The notes: generated from the letters alone by a model not told the origin. A stretch of DNA of 64,000 bases from Acidovorax sp. sic0104 (GCF_019219095.1 NZ_JAHUWH010000007.1:230760-294759), one strand, 5' to 3'; shown: positions 43,716-52,564, counted from the first letter of the stretch. Numbers and translations: made by a program.

Positions 43716-43765
43716 CGCGCTTGGCTTAGGCCCGTCTGCTCGATGTTCATTCAACCGGATTCCAA

Positions 43766-44158
43766 ATGCCCAATACTGACCCCAAAAAGCTGGCCTGTGG
43801 CGCCTACTGGTACGTTGTGCCGGGGAAGGATCCGGAGATCTGCGAGAAGCGCGACGGGGAGGCCTTCGTACGGTTTACAAACGGTTCTCGGCAAGACTGG
43901 GCTCGTGACGGCGAGAACTTCATTGGGCCGCTCGCCCGGCCCAGAGTTGCTGGTCAAGTGGCAGCGACCTTGCGGAAGTCAAAGCCACCAGCTAAGCCGT
44001 TGAACGAGCGGATCGCCGACGCCGACGCGAGGGGCGGTGCTTGGTTAGCGAAGGGAAACGAGTTGGCCGAGGCCGGGGACAAAGCCCAAGCGCAGCGCTG
44101 CTACGACAAAGTGCAGTTCTGGCTCGATCGCAGCAACAAACTACGCGGCAACTGTTGA
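43766..44158 (+). CDS. Hypothetical protein
   Basis: A 130-residue protein, first gene of the unit driven from 43688. The N-terminal half is beta-rich and the C-terminal half is a helical hairpin (LAEAGDKAQAQRCYDKVQFWLDRSN) reminiscent of a tetratricopeptide unit. Function is unknown. Confidence 0.7.
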   Translation: MPNTDPKKLACGAYWYVVPGKDPEICEKRDGEAFVRFTNGSRQDWARDGENFIGPLARPRVAGQVAATLRKSKPPAKPLNERIADADARGGAWLAKGNELAEAGDKAQAQRCYDKVQFWLDRSNKLRGNC

Positions 44159-44172
44159 GAGAGAAAAGCGAT

Positions 44173-44463
44173 ATGTCGAGAGCATTGAGGGTGTGGAACG
44201 GTGGGGGTTTGGTATGCCGTAAGCCAGGGGATCCGCTTTGGGACGCGCTCCCGTGGAACAGCTCTCCACAAGCCTACGTCGCAGCGTTTAGCCGCGCTGA
44301 CGCTCGCAGAGTCATTCAAGAGTATTGCGGAAGCCTTCCTTCTGACAGTGAACTCCGCGACTATTGGGCTGAACTCTGGGGAGAACCTATGAGCGGTGTG
44401 TCACCGGAGCGGGGCCTTTGGCTTCAAGTCGATGTTGAATCCGCCCCAGTCCGCGTTCTTTGA
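44173..44463 (+). CDS. Small hypothetical protein
   Basis: A 96-residue protein starting at ATG 44173 in the unit after 43766. It has a pattern of FSRADARRVIQEYCG and DYWAELWG helices. No family was recognised. Confidence 0.6.
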   Translation: MSRALRVWNGGGLVCRKPGDPLWDALPWNSSPQAYVAAFSRADARRVIQEYCGSLPSDSELRDYWAELWGEPMSGVSPERGLWLQVDVESAPVRVL

Positions 44464-44494
44464 GGCAGACGGGCCGGATCAGAGAGAAGGAAAC

Positions 44495-44821
44495 ATGAAG
44501 ATGTCGAGATCAAGTTTTGCAGTCGCGGTGTGGGTTCTGCTGGTGATTGCCCTAGCGGCGCTCGCGCTGGCCTCACGCGCAGCACCAGTCACCACCACAA
44601 TGAAACCCTTGGGTTCGGTGATTGAACTGAGCGACTGCCAATCCAGGAAGCGCTCGCACCCCTGCACGGTGCGTACGACGTCCCACCAGTGGCTCACAGA
44701 CCTGGGCAGCTGGCCGGGTGACATCCTTCAGCCGGGCGATGCGCTCGCTATGAGAACGGACAAATCTGCCTGGCGCACCGTTACTTGGATGTGTCGCAAC
44801 GGGGTCTGCCGCTCACATTAA
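44495..44821 (+). CDS. Small membrane-anchored protein
   Basis: A 108-residue protein with one N-terminal membrane helix (about 8-30) and a periplasmic part with four cysteines that could form disulphides. ATG 44495 follows AAGGAAAC. Function is unknown. Confidence 0.65.
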   Translation: MKMSRSSFAVAVWVLLVIALAALALASRAAPVTTTMKPLGSVIELSDCQSRKRSHPCTVRTTSHQWLTDLGSWPGDILQPGDALAMRTDKSAWRTVTWMCRNGVCRSH

Positions 44822-44999
44822 GGCCCTGGCTCCGCCCCTGGCCACGAAAGACATCCTCAAGAAAAAGCAGTGCCGGACGCCGAGTCCAAGGCATCCGCAC
44901 AGCGATGCCCGCTGTAACTTGCCCTGGGGCAACCTAAGGGTTAGCAATTCTTGCCTACATCAACAACTCCTCCCGGTCGCATGTGCCGCACCAATTCAA

Positions 45000-45575
45000 A
45001 TGACACCTTCTGCGCTTGACATCGCTGACTCACTCTTCTCAGCGGCTGCGCCGGTACTCAGAATCGAACGCCTCCATTTGCCACTTTGGAAAAGGAAAAT
45101 CGAACAGAACCCCAAAGACGCTCGGATCGGACCTTGGCTAAGCTCGAAGTATGTAGTGCTGGATGACGCGGTATGGCGTGCGCGAGGTGCGTGTCTTTAT
45201 ATGGCGAAGGAGTCCAAGGAGACTATTCGCTACATCGGAATCTCTCGTAACGGCGTCAAGCATCGCTGGCGCACATCGCCGGCATATGACGCGAACACGA
45301 TGGCGCGCTTGGAAGATGACCAGCTCTTCCACAGCCAATGTTGGCGTCACATGCAATTGGCGGCTGGTTCGACCCCAGGCTGGTCGTTGGAGGTGCGAGC
45401 TATCGCCCATGCAAATCTTTCCGGTGCGTTGGCGCGGCTGGGACCCCCTCTGTCCGCTTTCCTCGCACTCGGAGATGATGGCGAGGGTATGTGTGCGGCT
45501 GTTGAGCGCTGGCTCTGCAACAGGAGCGATGGTGAGTTCTTGGCCTGGAATACTGCGATGACCACCCGAAAATGA
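45000..45575 (+). CDS. GIY-YIG-like protein
   Basis: The 191-residue product contains ACLYMAKESKETIRYIGIS..GVKHRWR (about 65-95), which matches the spacing of the GIY-YIG nuclease core (LYM for GIY, YIG kept, R on the next helix). The catalytic glutamate further on is not obvious, so activity is uncertain. ATG 45000 lacks a strong ribosome binding site. Confidence 0.6.
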   Translation: MTPSALDIADSLFSAAAPVLRIERLHLPLWKRKIEQNPKDARIGPWLSSKYVVLDDAVWRARGACLYMAKESKETIRYIGISRNGVKHRWRTSPAYDANTMARLEDDQLFHSQCWRHMQLAAGSTPGWSLEVRAIAHANLSGALARLGPPLSAFLALGDDGEGMCAAVERWLCNRSDGEFLAWNTAMTTRK

Positions 45576-45674
45576 GTGCGGCCATGGGGTGCGCTCGCTG
45601 ACCCCAGAAAAAGGGTCTGTCGGAGCTTTAGGGGTTAAGTCCTTGTTCGTTCACGCACCACGAGCAGATGCTAT

Positions 45675-45803
45675 GTCCGTCGAGAGCAGTGAGATCCGTT
45701 CCGTTGATTGCTGTCGTTAAGAACAAAGTCCGTCGGGAACTGCGAGATCCGTGCCGTTGATTGCTGTCGCGACAAATAAAGTCCGTCGAGACCGATCAAT
45801 GGG
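45675..45803 (+). repeat. 53-bp tandem repeat, 2.4 units
   Basis: Units begin at 45675, 45728 and 45781, exactly 53 bp apart, each starting GTCCGTCG. Two are near full length with a shared TTGATTGCTGTCG end, and the third is truncated after about 23 bases. They lie directly upstream of the XRE gene. Confidence 0.85.
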
Positions 45804-45866
45804 AGTTGCGGCTTCGGGCAGTCGGCCACAGACTGTGGAATCTCTTTCAGTCAGCAAAGCACAGTC

Positions 45867-46310
45867 ATGTCAGAAATCCCATCCAATGTCACGTACATCT
45901 CCATCGGTTCCAGACTGGCACAGGAGCGGCGGCGCCTTGGTCTGACGCAGGCTGAATTTGGTGGCCAGGCGGGGCTTGGCCGTTCGGTGATTGGGATGAT
46001 CGAGACAGGCAGGACGCGCCTTGATCTGGGGGCGCTGCTGGTGTTGGAGTCAAAGGTTGGGGTTGATGTCGCCTTTGTGCTCACGGGCAGGCGTGCTGCA
46101 GTCGCCGCTGCCGACATGCTGGACTGGAGACTTGTCGAAGAGATACTGAATGCACTTGATCGTGCGGGTAAGCGGCTCGACATAGAACTTTCCCCGGCAG
46201 GGACAGCGCGGGCGCTGAGATCGCTTTACAGATTGGCCTCGCATGAGGGCCGTGTGAGTCAAGGGAATGTTGACGACTTCGTCCACCTTGGAGCCGGGCT
46301 GGCGGCATAG
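45867..46310 (+). CDS. XRE-family transcriptional regulator
   Basis: The 147-residue product has an XRE helix-turn-helix (about residues 14-65: LAQERRRLGLTQAEFGGQAG, GRSVIGMIETGR). The C-terminal 70 residues are helical. It is single, with no partner toxin, and is bracketed by inverted GTCCGTCG repeats that could be its operators. Confidence 0.8.
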   Translation: MSEIPSNVTYISIGSRLAQERRRLGLTQAEFGGQAGLGRSVIGMIETGRTRLDLGALLVLESKVGVDVAFVLTGRRAAVAAADMLDWRLVEEILNALDRAGKRLDIELSPAGTARALRSLYRLASHEGRVSQGNVDDFVHLGAGLAA

Positions 46311-46375
46311 CCACCCCTCACCCTAGGCTGAGTCGTGGCGCATCGGCAACAAGGTCTCGACGGAGTTTGATTGGG

Positions 46376-46397
46376 CCCGACGGACTTTATTTGTTGG
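46376..46397 (-). repeat. Inverted partial copy of the 53-bp unit
   Basis: Read on the minus strand this is AACAAATAAAGTCCGTCGGG, matching the junction of units two and three at about 45771-45789. A second, weaker inverted CTCCGTCGAGACC follows at 46354-46366. Confidence 0.75.
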
Positions 46398-46438
46398 CGT
46401 CATCACTCCACCAATAGATTCGTTGCTGCTCGGCTGAC

Positions 46439-46468
46439 TTGACTTGGTTTATATAAACCAATTAGACT
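46439..46468 (+). promoter_or_regulatory. Promoter with GTTTATATAAAC operator, copy 3
   Basis: The -35 TTGACT and -10 TAGACT flank an 18-bp spacer holding the palindrome at 46447-46458, here extended to GGTTTATATAAACC. It precedes the gene at 46511. Confidence 0.72.
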
Positions 46469-46510
46469 AGCCATCACTCGCGGCATGCGCGAATCACAGG
46501 ACGTCTGGTC

Positions 46511-46747
46511 GTGGCGAATGAATCTGGGAAAGGCTGCGAGACGTGCACCCTCGTGGACTGGCAACGAACACCTACCGGCCGAATCCGCCGAGGGTCTCCC
46601 GGGCGCTGCAAGGCGCCGGTCCCAGATATCGCGCCACTCCTCCCTATCAGCATCCCCGTGCCGCTGTTCTCCAGGCACGGCGTGTGGCCGGGGGATGGAG
46701 AGTCGTGCCCCGCTTACGCTCCCGCTTCGGCACCTGCTCGGATCTAG
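46511..46747 (+). CDS. Small cysteine-containing protein
   Basis: A 78-residue protein starting at GTG 46511. It has CETC, a later GRCKAP and CPAY, the layout of small zinc-binding proteins. Overlapping frames exist, but this one has the most protein-like composition and follows the promoter at 46439 by about 45 bases. Confidence 0.6.
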   Translation: MANESGKGCETCTLVDWQRTPTGRIRRGSPGRCKAPVPDIAPLLPISIPVPLFSRHGVWPGDGESCPAYAPASAPARI

Positions 46748-46789
46748 AGCGTACAAGTAGACGATTGCTAAAGCCAAGAAGGATTAACG

Positions 46790-47182
46790 ATGGACGGGGC
46801 AGTGATTATTCAAGACCTGACGGGTGATTGGCCGGTCTACCCGGGTCATCCCCTTGTGCTGGCAGTTGCGATCATGAGGTTGTATGCGACCTTCGCAGAC
46901 GCCAATGCGCCGACCGTTTACGGCTGGAGTGCTGCTCTCGGGGACAGTCGCATTCCAGGTGCTGGCGATCATGTCCGTGCAGCCGTGCGCACGCTTGAAC
47001 TCGGAGCGCGCGGGGCGGACCTCGGCACGATGATTGAGCAAGCCACGAGGTACTGGGAGGATGGCCAGGCGGGCGGGCACACCAAGAATGTCCCTGCGGG
47101 AACGGCACAGGCGGCAAAGATTGAATGCCAGTTTCGCGCGATTGCTGGTCGGTGGTTCAACGGTTTGGCGATGGCCGAGTAG
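46790..47182 (+). CDS. Hypothetical protein
   Basis: A 130-residue, mostly helical protein preceded by AAGGAT. No family was recognised. Confidence 0.7.
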   Translation: MDGAVIIQDLTGDWPVYPGHPLVLAVAIMRLYATFADANAPTVYGWSAALGDSRIPGAGDHVRAAVRTLELGARGADLGTMIEQATRYWEDGQAGGHTKNVPAGTAQAAKIECQFRAIAGRWFNGLAMAE

Positions 47183-47195
47183 GAACGGCATCACC

Positions 47196-47411
47196 ATGAA
47201 GTGCTGGAACACAGCTACTGCAGCGGATCGGGAAGCCCTCCAGGAGCTTCGCCAGGCGCATGCAATACTGGAAGCAGATGTACGGTTGATGTCAGGGCAA
47301 GAGGCTTTGTTCGGCGAGCGAGTGCTATTGAAGCTGGAGAGCGACATAAAAATGTTGATCCTGAGACGCTGCTACATTGCCTCGTGCTCGGGTTGTCCAC
47401 GAATCGATTGA
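47196..47411 (+). CDS. Small hypothetical helical protein
   Basis: A 71-residue protein with a long central helix (ADREALQELRQAHAILEADV) and a cysteine-rich end. It starts 13 bases after the gene upstream. Function is unknown. Confidence 0.6.
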   Translation: MKCWNTATAADREALQELRQAHAILEADVRLMSGQEALFGERVLLKLESDIKMLILRRCYIASCSGCPRID

Positions 47412-47420
47412 GTGAACATC

Positions 47421-47741
47421 ATGTTGACCACCGTTCAGGCCGCACACGTGGCCGCTGTTTTCCCGGAAACCAAGGCGGACATGGCCCGCTACCTGGAAGG
47501 ATCAGCCGAAGTAGTGATCTTCCACCAGACTGAGTGCGGAGGTGACGTGCCGCCGATCGCGATCGCAGTGGCGTCGGACCAATCATTCTGGATTGACTGC
47601 TGCCAAACAGTGGACGCGGCGCAAGCCCGCGCTGCGGCGCTCGGTCTGCGTGTTGTTGAACGTCGGATCAATGCCGGCGAGATGCCGCGCACAGATGAGG
47701 TGATATACAACCCCAGCTCTAGTCTGGGACGCCCCAGCTGA
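47421..47741 (+). CDS. Hypothetical protein
   Basis: A 106-residue protein. ATG 47421 is used; GTG 47412 overlaps the previous stop and is possible. An alternation of helices and strands is visible, with no motif. Confidence 0.65.
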   Translation: MLTTVQAAHVAAVFPETKADMARYLEGSAEVVIFHQTECGGDVPPIAIAVASDQSFWIDCCQTVDAAQARAAALGLRVVERRINAGEMPRTDEVIYNPSSSLGRPS

Positions 47742-47748
47742 CCGCCCC

Positions 47749-48042
47749 ATGAACGCATTGTCCGAAGCTGAGTTTGCCGCGTTGAGGTTGCTCGTCGAAG
47801 GCGGGGGCTCGGTGATCGAATGGCGTGTACCGGAGACCAACGAAAGGGACCCAGTGTTCGGTACCCAGATACCCGGCCACACGACCTACCGTAGGCTCGA
47901 ACGGCGCGGGCTTGTGTTCTACACGATCGAGGAGCCTTTTGACCTGCCTGGAGATCCTTTGAACGGTTTCTGCTTTACGAGGGAAATCTACATCGAGGAT
48001 GCAGGCCGCGCAGCGCTCAAAGCTGGAGTCCACCAATGTTGA
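47749..48042 (+). CDS. Small winged-helix-like protein
   Basis: A 97-residue protein with MNALSEAEFAALRLL at the start and a YRRLERRGLVFYTIEE helix-wing pattern, similar in layout to the products at 43354 and 49284. Function is unknown. Confidence 0.65.
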   Translation: MNALSEAEFAALRLLVEGGGSVIEWRVPETNERDPVFGTQIPGHTTYRRLERRGLVFYTIEEPFDLPGDPLNGFCFTREIYIEDAGRAALKAGVHQC

Positions 48043-48054
48043 CGAGGAGCAGTG

Positions 48055-48282
48055 ATGAGTTGGGAATACACGCGCCGCAAGATCACCTGCGAAAAGTGTG
48101 GTCACTCGGGAATTCAGATCGATGGATCAGATGACTGGGGCAGGACCACTGTGGAGTGGGAGGGCTTTGCTAGATCGCAAACTCCCGAATACCTGGTCGC
48201 GCGAAAGCGTGAAGGACCTGAGCGGCCCCGTTGCGTTTGCGGGAGCACCGCCGTGCATCTTGGCGAGGTCATTCCGGAGTAG
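48055..48282 (+). CDS. Zinc-ribbon protein
   Basis: A 75-residue protein with two cysteine pairs, CEKC and CVCG, spaced as in a zinc ribbon. GAGGAGCA precedes the start. Its binding partner is unknown. Confidence 0.7.
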   Translation: MSWEYTRRKITCEKCGHSGIQIDGSDDWGRTTVEWEGFARSQTPEYLVARKREGPERPRCVCGSTAVHLGEVIPE

Positions 48283-48380
48283 TGCTCGTCGCTGGGGGAC
48301 GCCGCGCGCGGCGGGTTCCCGGCCTGGGCATGGCTTCGCGTGGGCCTGTTGTGGCCGTGTTGAATTGAAAGTGAGAACTC

Positions 48381-48788
48381 ATGAAACTTACTCGGCAAAC
48401 AACGCTTGTTGATTCCGCAAGCGGCCCAGCTGCGCGTGCGCTGGTCGGGAATCGTTCGCTCCTGCGGCGCGCGGCCATGCTGAGGCTGCAAGTGGCCGGA
48501 GCCCTCGGAGCGCTCATCTTCATGGGCTCGAACGCCCTGGCCATGTCAACGGCCGAGATCTGTACTTTTCGGGGACGCTTCGTGGAGTCGGCGGCGCTGA
48601 TGCGTGACGCCGGTAAGCCACAGGCAGATGCGCTCGCCGAGGTCAAGAAGGCGTATCGCAAGGAGTTTCGGCGGGACGCCCCGAAGAGCGTGAGCGACTA
48701 TGTCGCCGTGGCCTACGACGGGAAGGAGTTCAAGCCTGCTGAGCTTCGCCAACTGGTCGTGTCACTGTGTCTGCAGGAACTCAAGTAG
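48381..48788 (+). CDS. Secreted or membrane-anchored hypothetical protein
   Basis: A 135-residue frame with a hydrophobic segment at about 35-52 ending SNALA, so a start at residue 33 would give a normal signal peptide. The mature part is helical with two cysteines. Function is unknown. Confidence 0.6.
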   Translation: MKLTRQTTLVDSASGPAARALVGNRSLLRRAAMLRLQVAGALGALIFMGSNALAMSTAEICTFRGRFVESAALMRDAGKPQADALAEVKKAYRKEFRRDAPKSVSDYVAVAYDGKEFKPAELRQLVVSLCLQELK

Positions 48789-48874
48789 TTGGCTGCGGGA
48801 GACGCTGCAGGGCCAGTGCGCCTATCGGCAATGTCGGCCGCGTTGCGTCCTGCTACCAAATCCGGAGAGCCACG

Positions 48875-49126
48875 ATGGCCGTAGTTAAGAAGATCGCCCC
48901 CACCGGCAACACCAATAGCACACCACGCGCGAAGGTCTTCCTTGAGAAGCTTGCGCATGACAAAGGGAAGCGGCTCCTCGTCGATCTTGATAGGGAGGGC
49001 AATGCCGCGCTGATTGAATTGGTCGCCCGGGGTTATGGGGCTACCAATCGGGAAGTGGTGAACAAGGCATTGAAAGCTGCCTGTGAGGCAGGGAATCCGA
49101 AGGCGAAGAAGGCATCGACCAAATGA
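48875..49126 (+). CDS. Small basic protein
   Basis: An 83-residue basic protein. The centre (KRLLVDLDREGNAALIELVARGYG) resembles the strand and two helices of a ribbon-helix-helix DNA-binding fold. CGGAGAG precedes the start. It overlaps the next frame by four bases. Confidence 0.6.
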   Translation: MAVVKKIAPTGNTNSTPRAKVFLEKLAHDKGKRLLVDLDREGNAALIELVARGYGATNREVVNKALKAACEAGNPKAKKASTK

Positions 49127-49245
49127 CCGTCAACGCTATCAGCAGCCCCGCCGCGAACTCAGTGGCGCAATTCCTCGCGGCGATCGCGCGGGAGCAGTAC
49201 CTTGAGGCCTATCCGCTGGAGTGGCACGCGCGCGATCCGGGTTGA
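49123..49245 (+). CDS. 40-residue peptide coupled to upstream gene
   Basis: The ATGA overlap with the gene upstream and an uninterrupted frame suggest a translated peptide (SSPAANSVAQFLAAIAREQY). Function is unknown. Confidence 0.45.
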   Translation: MTVNAISSPAANSVAQFLAAIAREQYLEAYPLEWHARDPG

Positions 49246-49283
49246 CAGACACCGTAGCATTTAGCAAACAGGAAGCGTTCGAG

Positions 49284-49748
49284 ATGGCCAAACTGAGCAC
49301 GGCTCAAGCGAAACTGGTGCAACAGATCCGGGATGGAGGACGTGTGTTCCTCGACCCCTCGTCGGGCCTGTTTCGCCTGCAACGCAATGGCGAAACAACG
49401 CCCATCGATCAGCGGCCAGTAGACGCCTTGAGGCTCCAGGGTGTTCTTACCCTGGACATGTCCGGGCTGTGCAGGTTGGCGGAGTCACCCCCAACAGAGT
49501 TGGCGGTCGAGTTCCGGCCCGACCAGGAAGTGCGCTGGGCCAAGGTAGTTCGCGGCAAGCAGGTAGGCTTAGGTGACGTGACCGTGGTACGCGCATCTGC
49601 CAAGCAGGTGCGTATCCGGACGCCGCAAGGCTTCGAACACAACGTGCGCCCAGGCGCCTTGAGCGCACTTCCAGGCCGAAGGCTTTTCGACGCATCGGAG
49701 CTGCTCACGAAATCTCGCCCCGGCGCCCCGCGCGGTGGCATGACGTAG
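49284..49748 (+). CDS. Winged-helix-like protein with beta-rich tail
   Basis: A 154-residue protein. The first 65 residues (MAKLSTAQAKLVQQI, PVDALRLQGVLTLD) share the small winged-helix layout of the proteins at 43354 and 47749. The C-terminal part is beta-rich (VRWAKVVRGKQVGLGDVTVVR). Function is unknown. Confidence 0.65.
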   Translation: MAKLSTAQAKLVQQIRDGGRVFLDPSSGLFRLQRNGETTPIDQRPVDALRLQGVLTLDMSGLCRLAESPPTELAVEFRPDQEVRWAKVVRGKQVGLGDVTVVRASAKQVRIRTPQGFEHNVRPGALSALPGRRLFDASELLTKSRPGAPRGGMT

Positions 49749-49900
49749 CCCCCGGGGCCCAATGGTCCGGTGCCGAAACCGAGCCGGAAAGCGTGCCGTA
49801 AGGGGCGTTTTTCGGTCCCATTTCTGTCGGGAGCGGATCCGACAATTCACCCTGAGCGTTCTCCCGCTACGCGGCGTCTGCGTTGAGAAAGCGAGACCCT

Positions 49901-49949
49901 GGCGGCAGGCGGCAGGCGGCAGGCGGCAGGCGGCAGGCGGCAGGCGGCA
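49901..49949 (+). repeat. GGCGGCA heptamer repeated seven times
   Basis: Seven exact GGCGGCA units in an intergenic region. The unit number is likely to vary by slippage. Confidence 0.95.
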
Positions 49950-50061
49950 GGGGCAGGGTCGGGCGTAGGGATGGCGGAAGTTTGGATACGGGGCTGCGAG
50001 AGCCTCGGGAAATCCGAACTTATCCACTGGGTGAGCTGAATGTCTACGAATGGAGGGCAGC

Positions 50062-50400
50062 ATGACGCGTCGAGATCGAGAGAACCTGCGAAAGCTCGTC
50101 AGGAACAGTGTGTGGCTTCTGCCGGCTTCGGTCATCACGGCGGGGCTCGCCGCAGTGCTCCTGTTGCCGGCAATGCTGCTGAACTGGGCACTTTTCGGGG
50201 CCAGTTCCCAATCGCCCATCGATCCGGTCCACATCGGCCTAGCGTTCTCGTCGCTGCCCGGAATGGTCCTTGCGGTGGCCGTAGCGGCATCCGGTGGCTT
50301 CCTGGCGATCGCCTGCAACATGAGCATCAGAATCGCTGTGCAGACATCCCTGGCGGCGGTGGCGGTCGCGCTACTCGGGCATCCAGCCTTGCTCGCTTAG
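50062..50400 (+). CDS. Small membrane protein
   Basis: A 112-residue protein with three hydrophobic segments (about 14-45, 60-80 and 85-105). ATG 50062 follows GGAGG; an in-frame ATG at 50050 overlaps that site. Function is unknown. Confidence 0.7.
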   Translation: MTRRDRENLRKLVRNSVWLLPASVITAGLAAVLLLPAMLLNWALFGASSQSPIDPVHIGLAFSSLPGMVLAVAVAASGGFLAIACNMSIRIAVQTSLAAVAVALLGHPALLA

Positions 50401-50461
50401 TGAGCAGCACCTCGGCACCTTTCCGCGCTAGCCACGCGTCCCAGCACAATCGGCGCTTCGC

Positions 50462-50869
50462 ATGCCCACTTCCCCTAAACCGCCCAGAACGAGCAACACC
50501 GAATGTCCGACACCCGCAAAATCCAAGCGGGTTGGCCTCGGAGGGGGCCGGGGCGACCCCGAGGGAACTGCGCCCTCCCCGAACGAGTTACACGCGCCAG
50601 GGTCGCGGGGCAAGCCCGGGGCTGCAGCGCTGCAATCGGCAATCTCCCGAAAGGGGCGCGCCGCCCCACCGGCGTCCACGATTGCGGTTCGCAAGCGGCT
50701 CGACTCCGAGAAGTTCGGGATGTGCAATGCCTGTGGCCCTGATCTAGTGGTGGTCGGTGGGGCTACCGCGTCATGCCCCGCCGCAGCACCAGTTCTTGAG
50801 GTCAGAATGAAGGGGCTGGCGTTTCGACTTTGCGAGGGGTGTGCCAGCCGCCTTAAGTTGGCTTTGTAG
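50462..50869 (+). CDS. Hypothetical protein with C-terminal cysteine pairs
   Basis: A 135-residue frame with a low-complexity, proline- and glycine-rich N-terminal half and a C-terminal CNAC and CEGC arrangement suggestive of zinc binding. The start is uncertain, since no ribosome binding site precedes ATG 50462. Confidence 0.5.
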   Translation: MPTSPKPPRTSNTECPTPAKSKRVGLGGGRGDPEGTAPSPNELHAPGSRGKPGAAALQSAISRKGRAAPPASTIAVRKRLDSEKFGMCNACGPDLVVVGGATASCPAAAPVLEVRMKGLAFRLCEGCASRLKLAL

Positions 50870-50913
50870 AAAGCTGTATTCGCTCAACCGACACTACCTG
50901 AAGGACCGAACCC

Positions 50914-51144
50914 GTGTCTGACCTGAAATACCTGGATGGCATCGCTGAGGAGGCGTGGGAAGGAAAGTATGACCGCGTCGGCGCGCTTTCAACCGGTGAG
51001 AGGCTGTACGTCGCCCTGGCGTCCGGCAGGATGCGTGAGCTGGCTCCGGATGATTCGATTGCCTACGCAGTGAACCGTGTCGGCCCCGAATGGATGGCCC
51101 ACATGTATGAGGTGTGGCGCGGCCGACGCCAGCCGGAGCAGTAG
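50914..51144 (+). CDS. Small hypothetical protein
   Basis: A 76-residue helical protein starting at GTG 50914 with AAGGAC upstream. The segment YDRVGALSTGERLYVALASGR is notable but unassigned. Confidence 0.65.
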   Translation: MSDLKYLDGIAEEAWEGKYDRVGALSTGERLYVALASGRMRELAPDDSIAYAVNRVGPEWMAHMYEVWRGRRQPEQ

Positions 51145-51243
51145 CGCGCGAGAACCGCTGTGGGCTTCAACGTTGATCGCGTCGCAGCGAGCGCGGATAG
51201 CCCCACATTAGTAGGCAATAGGGGATGGCGGGAGGGTAGGGCA

Positions 51244-51552
51244 ATGCGGATTGTGTTTGAAAAAATCGGCGACTTCGAAGCGAAGCGGCTGGCATACGCT
51301 TGGTGCGAGGCGAACGGCATCTCGGTGGGGCAGACCAGCGCGATGGATCCATCGGGGCTGCTCTTTGGGGCGTACGACTGGATTGCGAAATGGCGCAACC
51401 TAACCAGTGTCGAGCGCGAGGCGCTGGACGGCCAGATGACAGGCGACCTGCGACATGGTCCTGTGGTGGTCTACCTGAAGGACGCGGCAGTCAAGCTCCA
51501 CCTACCGGCCTTGATGAACGATCTGCCGCCAGCAGCGCAACACGTGGCTTAA
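51244..51552 (+). CDS. Small hypothetical protein
   Basis: A 102-residue protein. ATG 51244 follows GGGAGGG; an upstream in-frame GTG at 51160 is less likely. Mixed alpha/beta with no motif. Confidence 0.65.
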   Translation: MRIVFEKIGDFEAKRLAYAWCEANGISVGQTSAMDPSGLLFGAYDWIAKWRNLTSVEREALDGQMTGDLRHGPVVVYLKDAAVKLHLPALMNDLPPAAQHVA

Positions 51553-51622
51553 CGTGACAGCTTCCCTGCGGTAAGCTTGAAGTAGTCTTCGGCGCCCTGC
51601 GCCATTCTCCCGCTCTCCGTTA

Positions 51623-52444
51623 ATGACACGCCTGTTTCGTCCTTCAACCATATCCGCGCTCGCCCTTACCTCAGTCTTGGCGGCGTGCACCGACAGTCGG
51701 CCTGCCGCTGATGCTTCCACGCCGGCCGTTCCGGCGTCGGCACCTGTGGCTTCGCCGGTACCAGTTGAGCCGCCGCCCCCACCTCACCGGGCAGTCGCCC
51801 CGGCGATGCGAAGCCTCGACGCTACGACTGGACAATTCGGCCATGATGCCGAGCGCATCGTGAACGCCCTCCAGGCCATGGCAATTACGAAAGGCAAGTA
51901 TGAGTCGGATGCGAAGTATCTTTCGCGCATGAAAGAGCTGGAGTCCGAGCAGCTATATGACGAGTTGACTGTGGGTTCGCTGCTCGCGTTTAAGCCGGTG
52001 GACGTCAAATGGACATATGACGCGAACCAAGGCAAGTGGGAGTACATGGTGAGGGAGCATTCTGTGATGCCACCAAGTGACGCCATCGCCATTTCAAGCC
52101 GGAAGATAGGGAACGCTGACCAGTGGCGGGCAATTTTTCCGGGCCGCAACCTCGGCGAGTACGAGACCATCGCGATCGACACGACCCGGGCCTTCCACAT
52201 CATTGGGGGCTTCCCGTCGCCGGCCGAGAAAGCGGCGCTACTTGAGAACAAGCTGGACGTGCTGGTGATAGGAAAGCTCGCCCCCCCGTACGTGAGAGGC
52301 GAGCAAGTGCTACCCGTCAAGCACTCGAACGATACCCGTGTGGATAACGTGCGATTGGTGACCGTGAGGATGCAGGAGGCGTGGGTAGTGAACCGGGTTT
52401 CCGGCGAGGTACTGGCCAAGTCCAAGCTCAGGGCACCGCGTTAG
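51623..52444 (+). CDS. Lipoprotein of unknown function
   Basis: A 273-residue protein with a lipoprotein signal (lipobox LAAC, cysteine about 22) and a proline- and alanine-rich linker to about residue 60. A globular periplasmic part follows, including KGKYESDAKYLSRM. Function is unknown. Confidence 0.75.
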   Translation: MTRLFRPSTISALALTSVLAACTDSRPAADASTPAVPASAPVASPVPVEPPPPPHRAVAPAMRSLDATTGQFGHDAERIVNALQAMAITKGKYESDAKYLSRMKELESEQLYDELTVGSLLAFKPVDVKWTYDANQGKWEYMVREHSVMPPSDAIAISSRKIGNADQWRAIFPGRNLGEYETIAIDTTRAFHIIGGFPSPAEKAALLENKLDVLVIGKLAPPYVRGEQVLPVKHSNDTRVDNVRLVTVRMQEAWVVNRVSGEVLAKSKLRAPR

Positions 52445-52564
52445 TCGGGCTCATGGCTGGAGGGCGCCATCGGACAGGCTAAATCGGTTCGTATTGCCGA
52501 AACGCGGCGGAACGGGGCGCCTTTCCGCTGGGGTTCTCGCTGCTTGGCTGGCGAGAATTCTCGA

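Noticed and set aside
45675..45803. 53-bp tandem units as a CRISPR array
   Set aside because: Units are directly adjacent without unique spacers and no cas gene is near.
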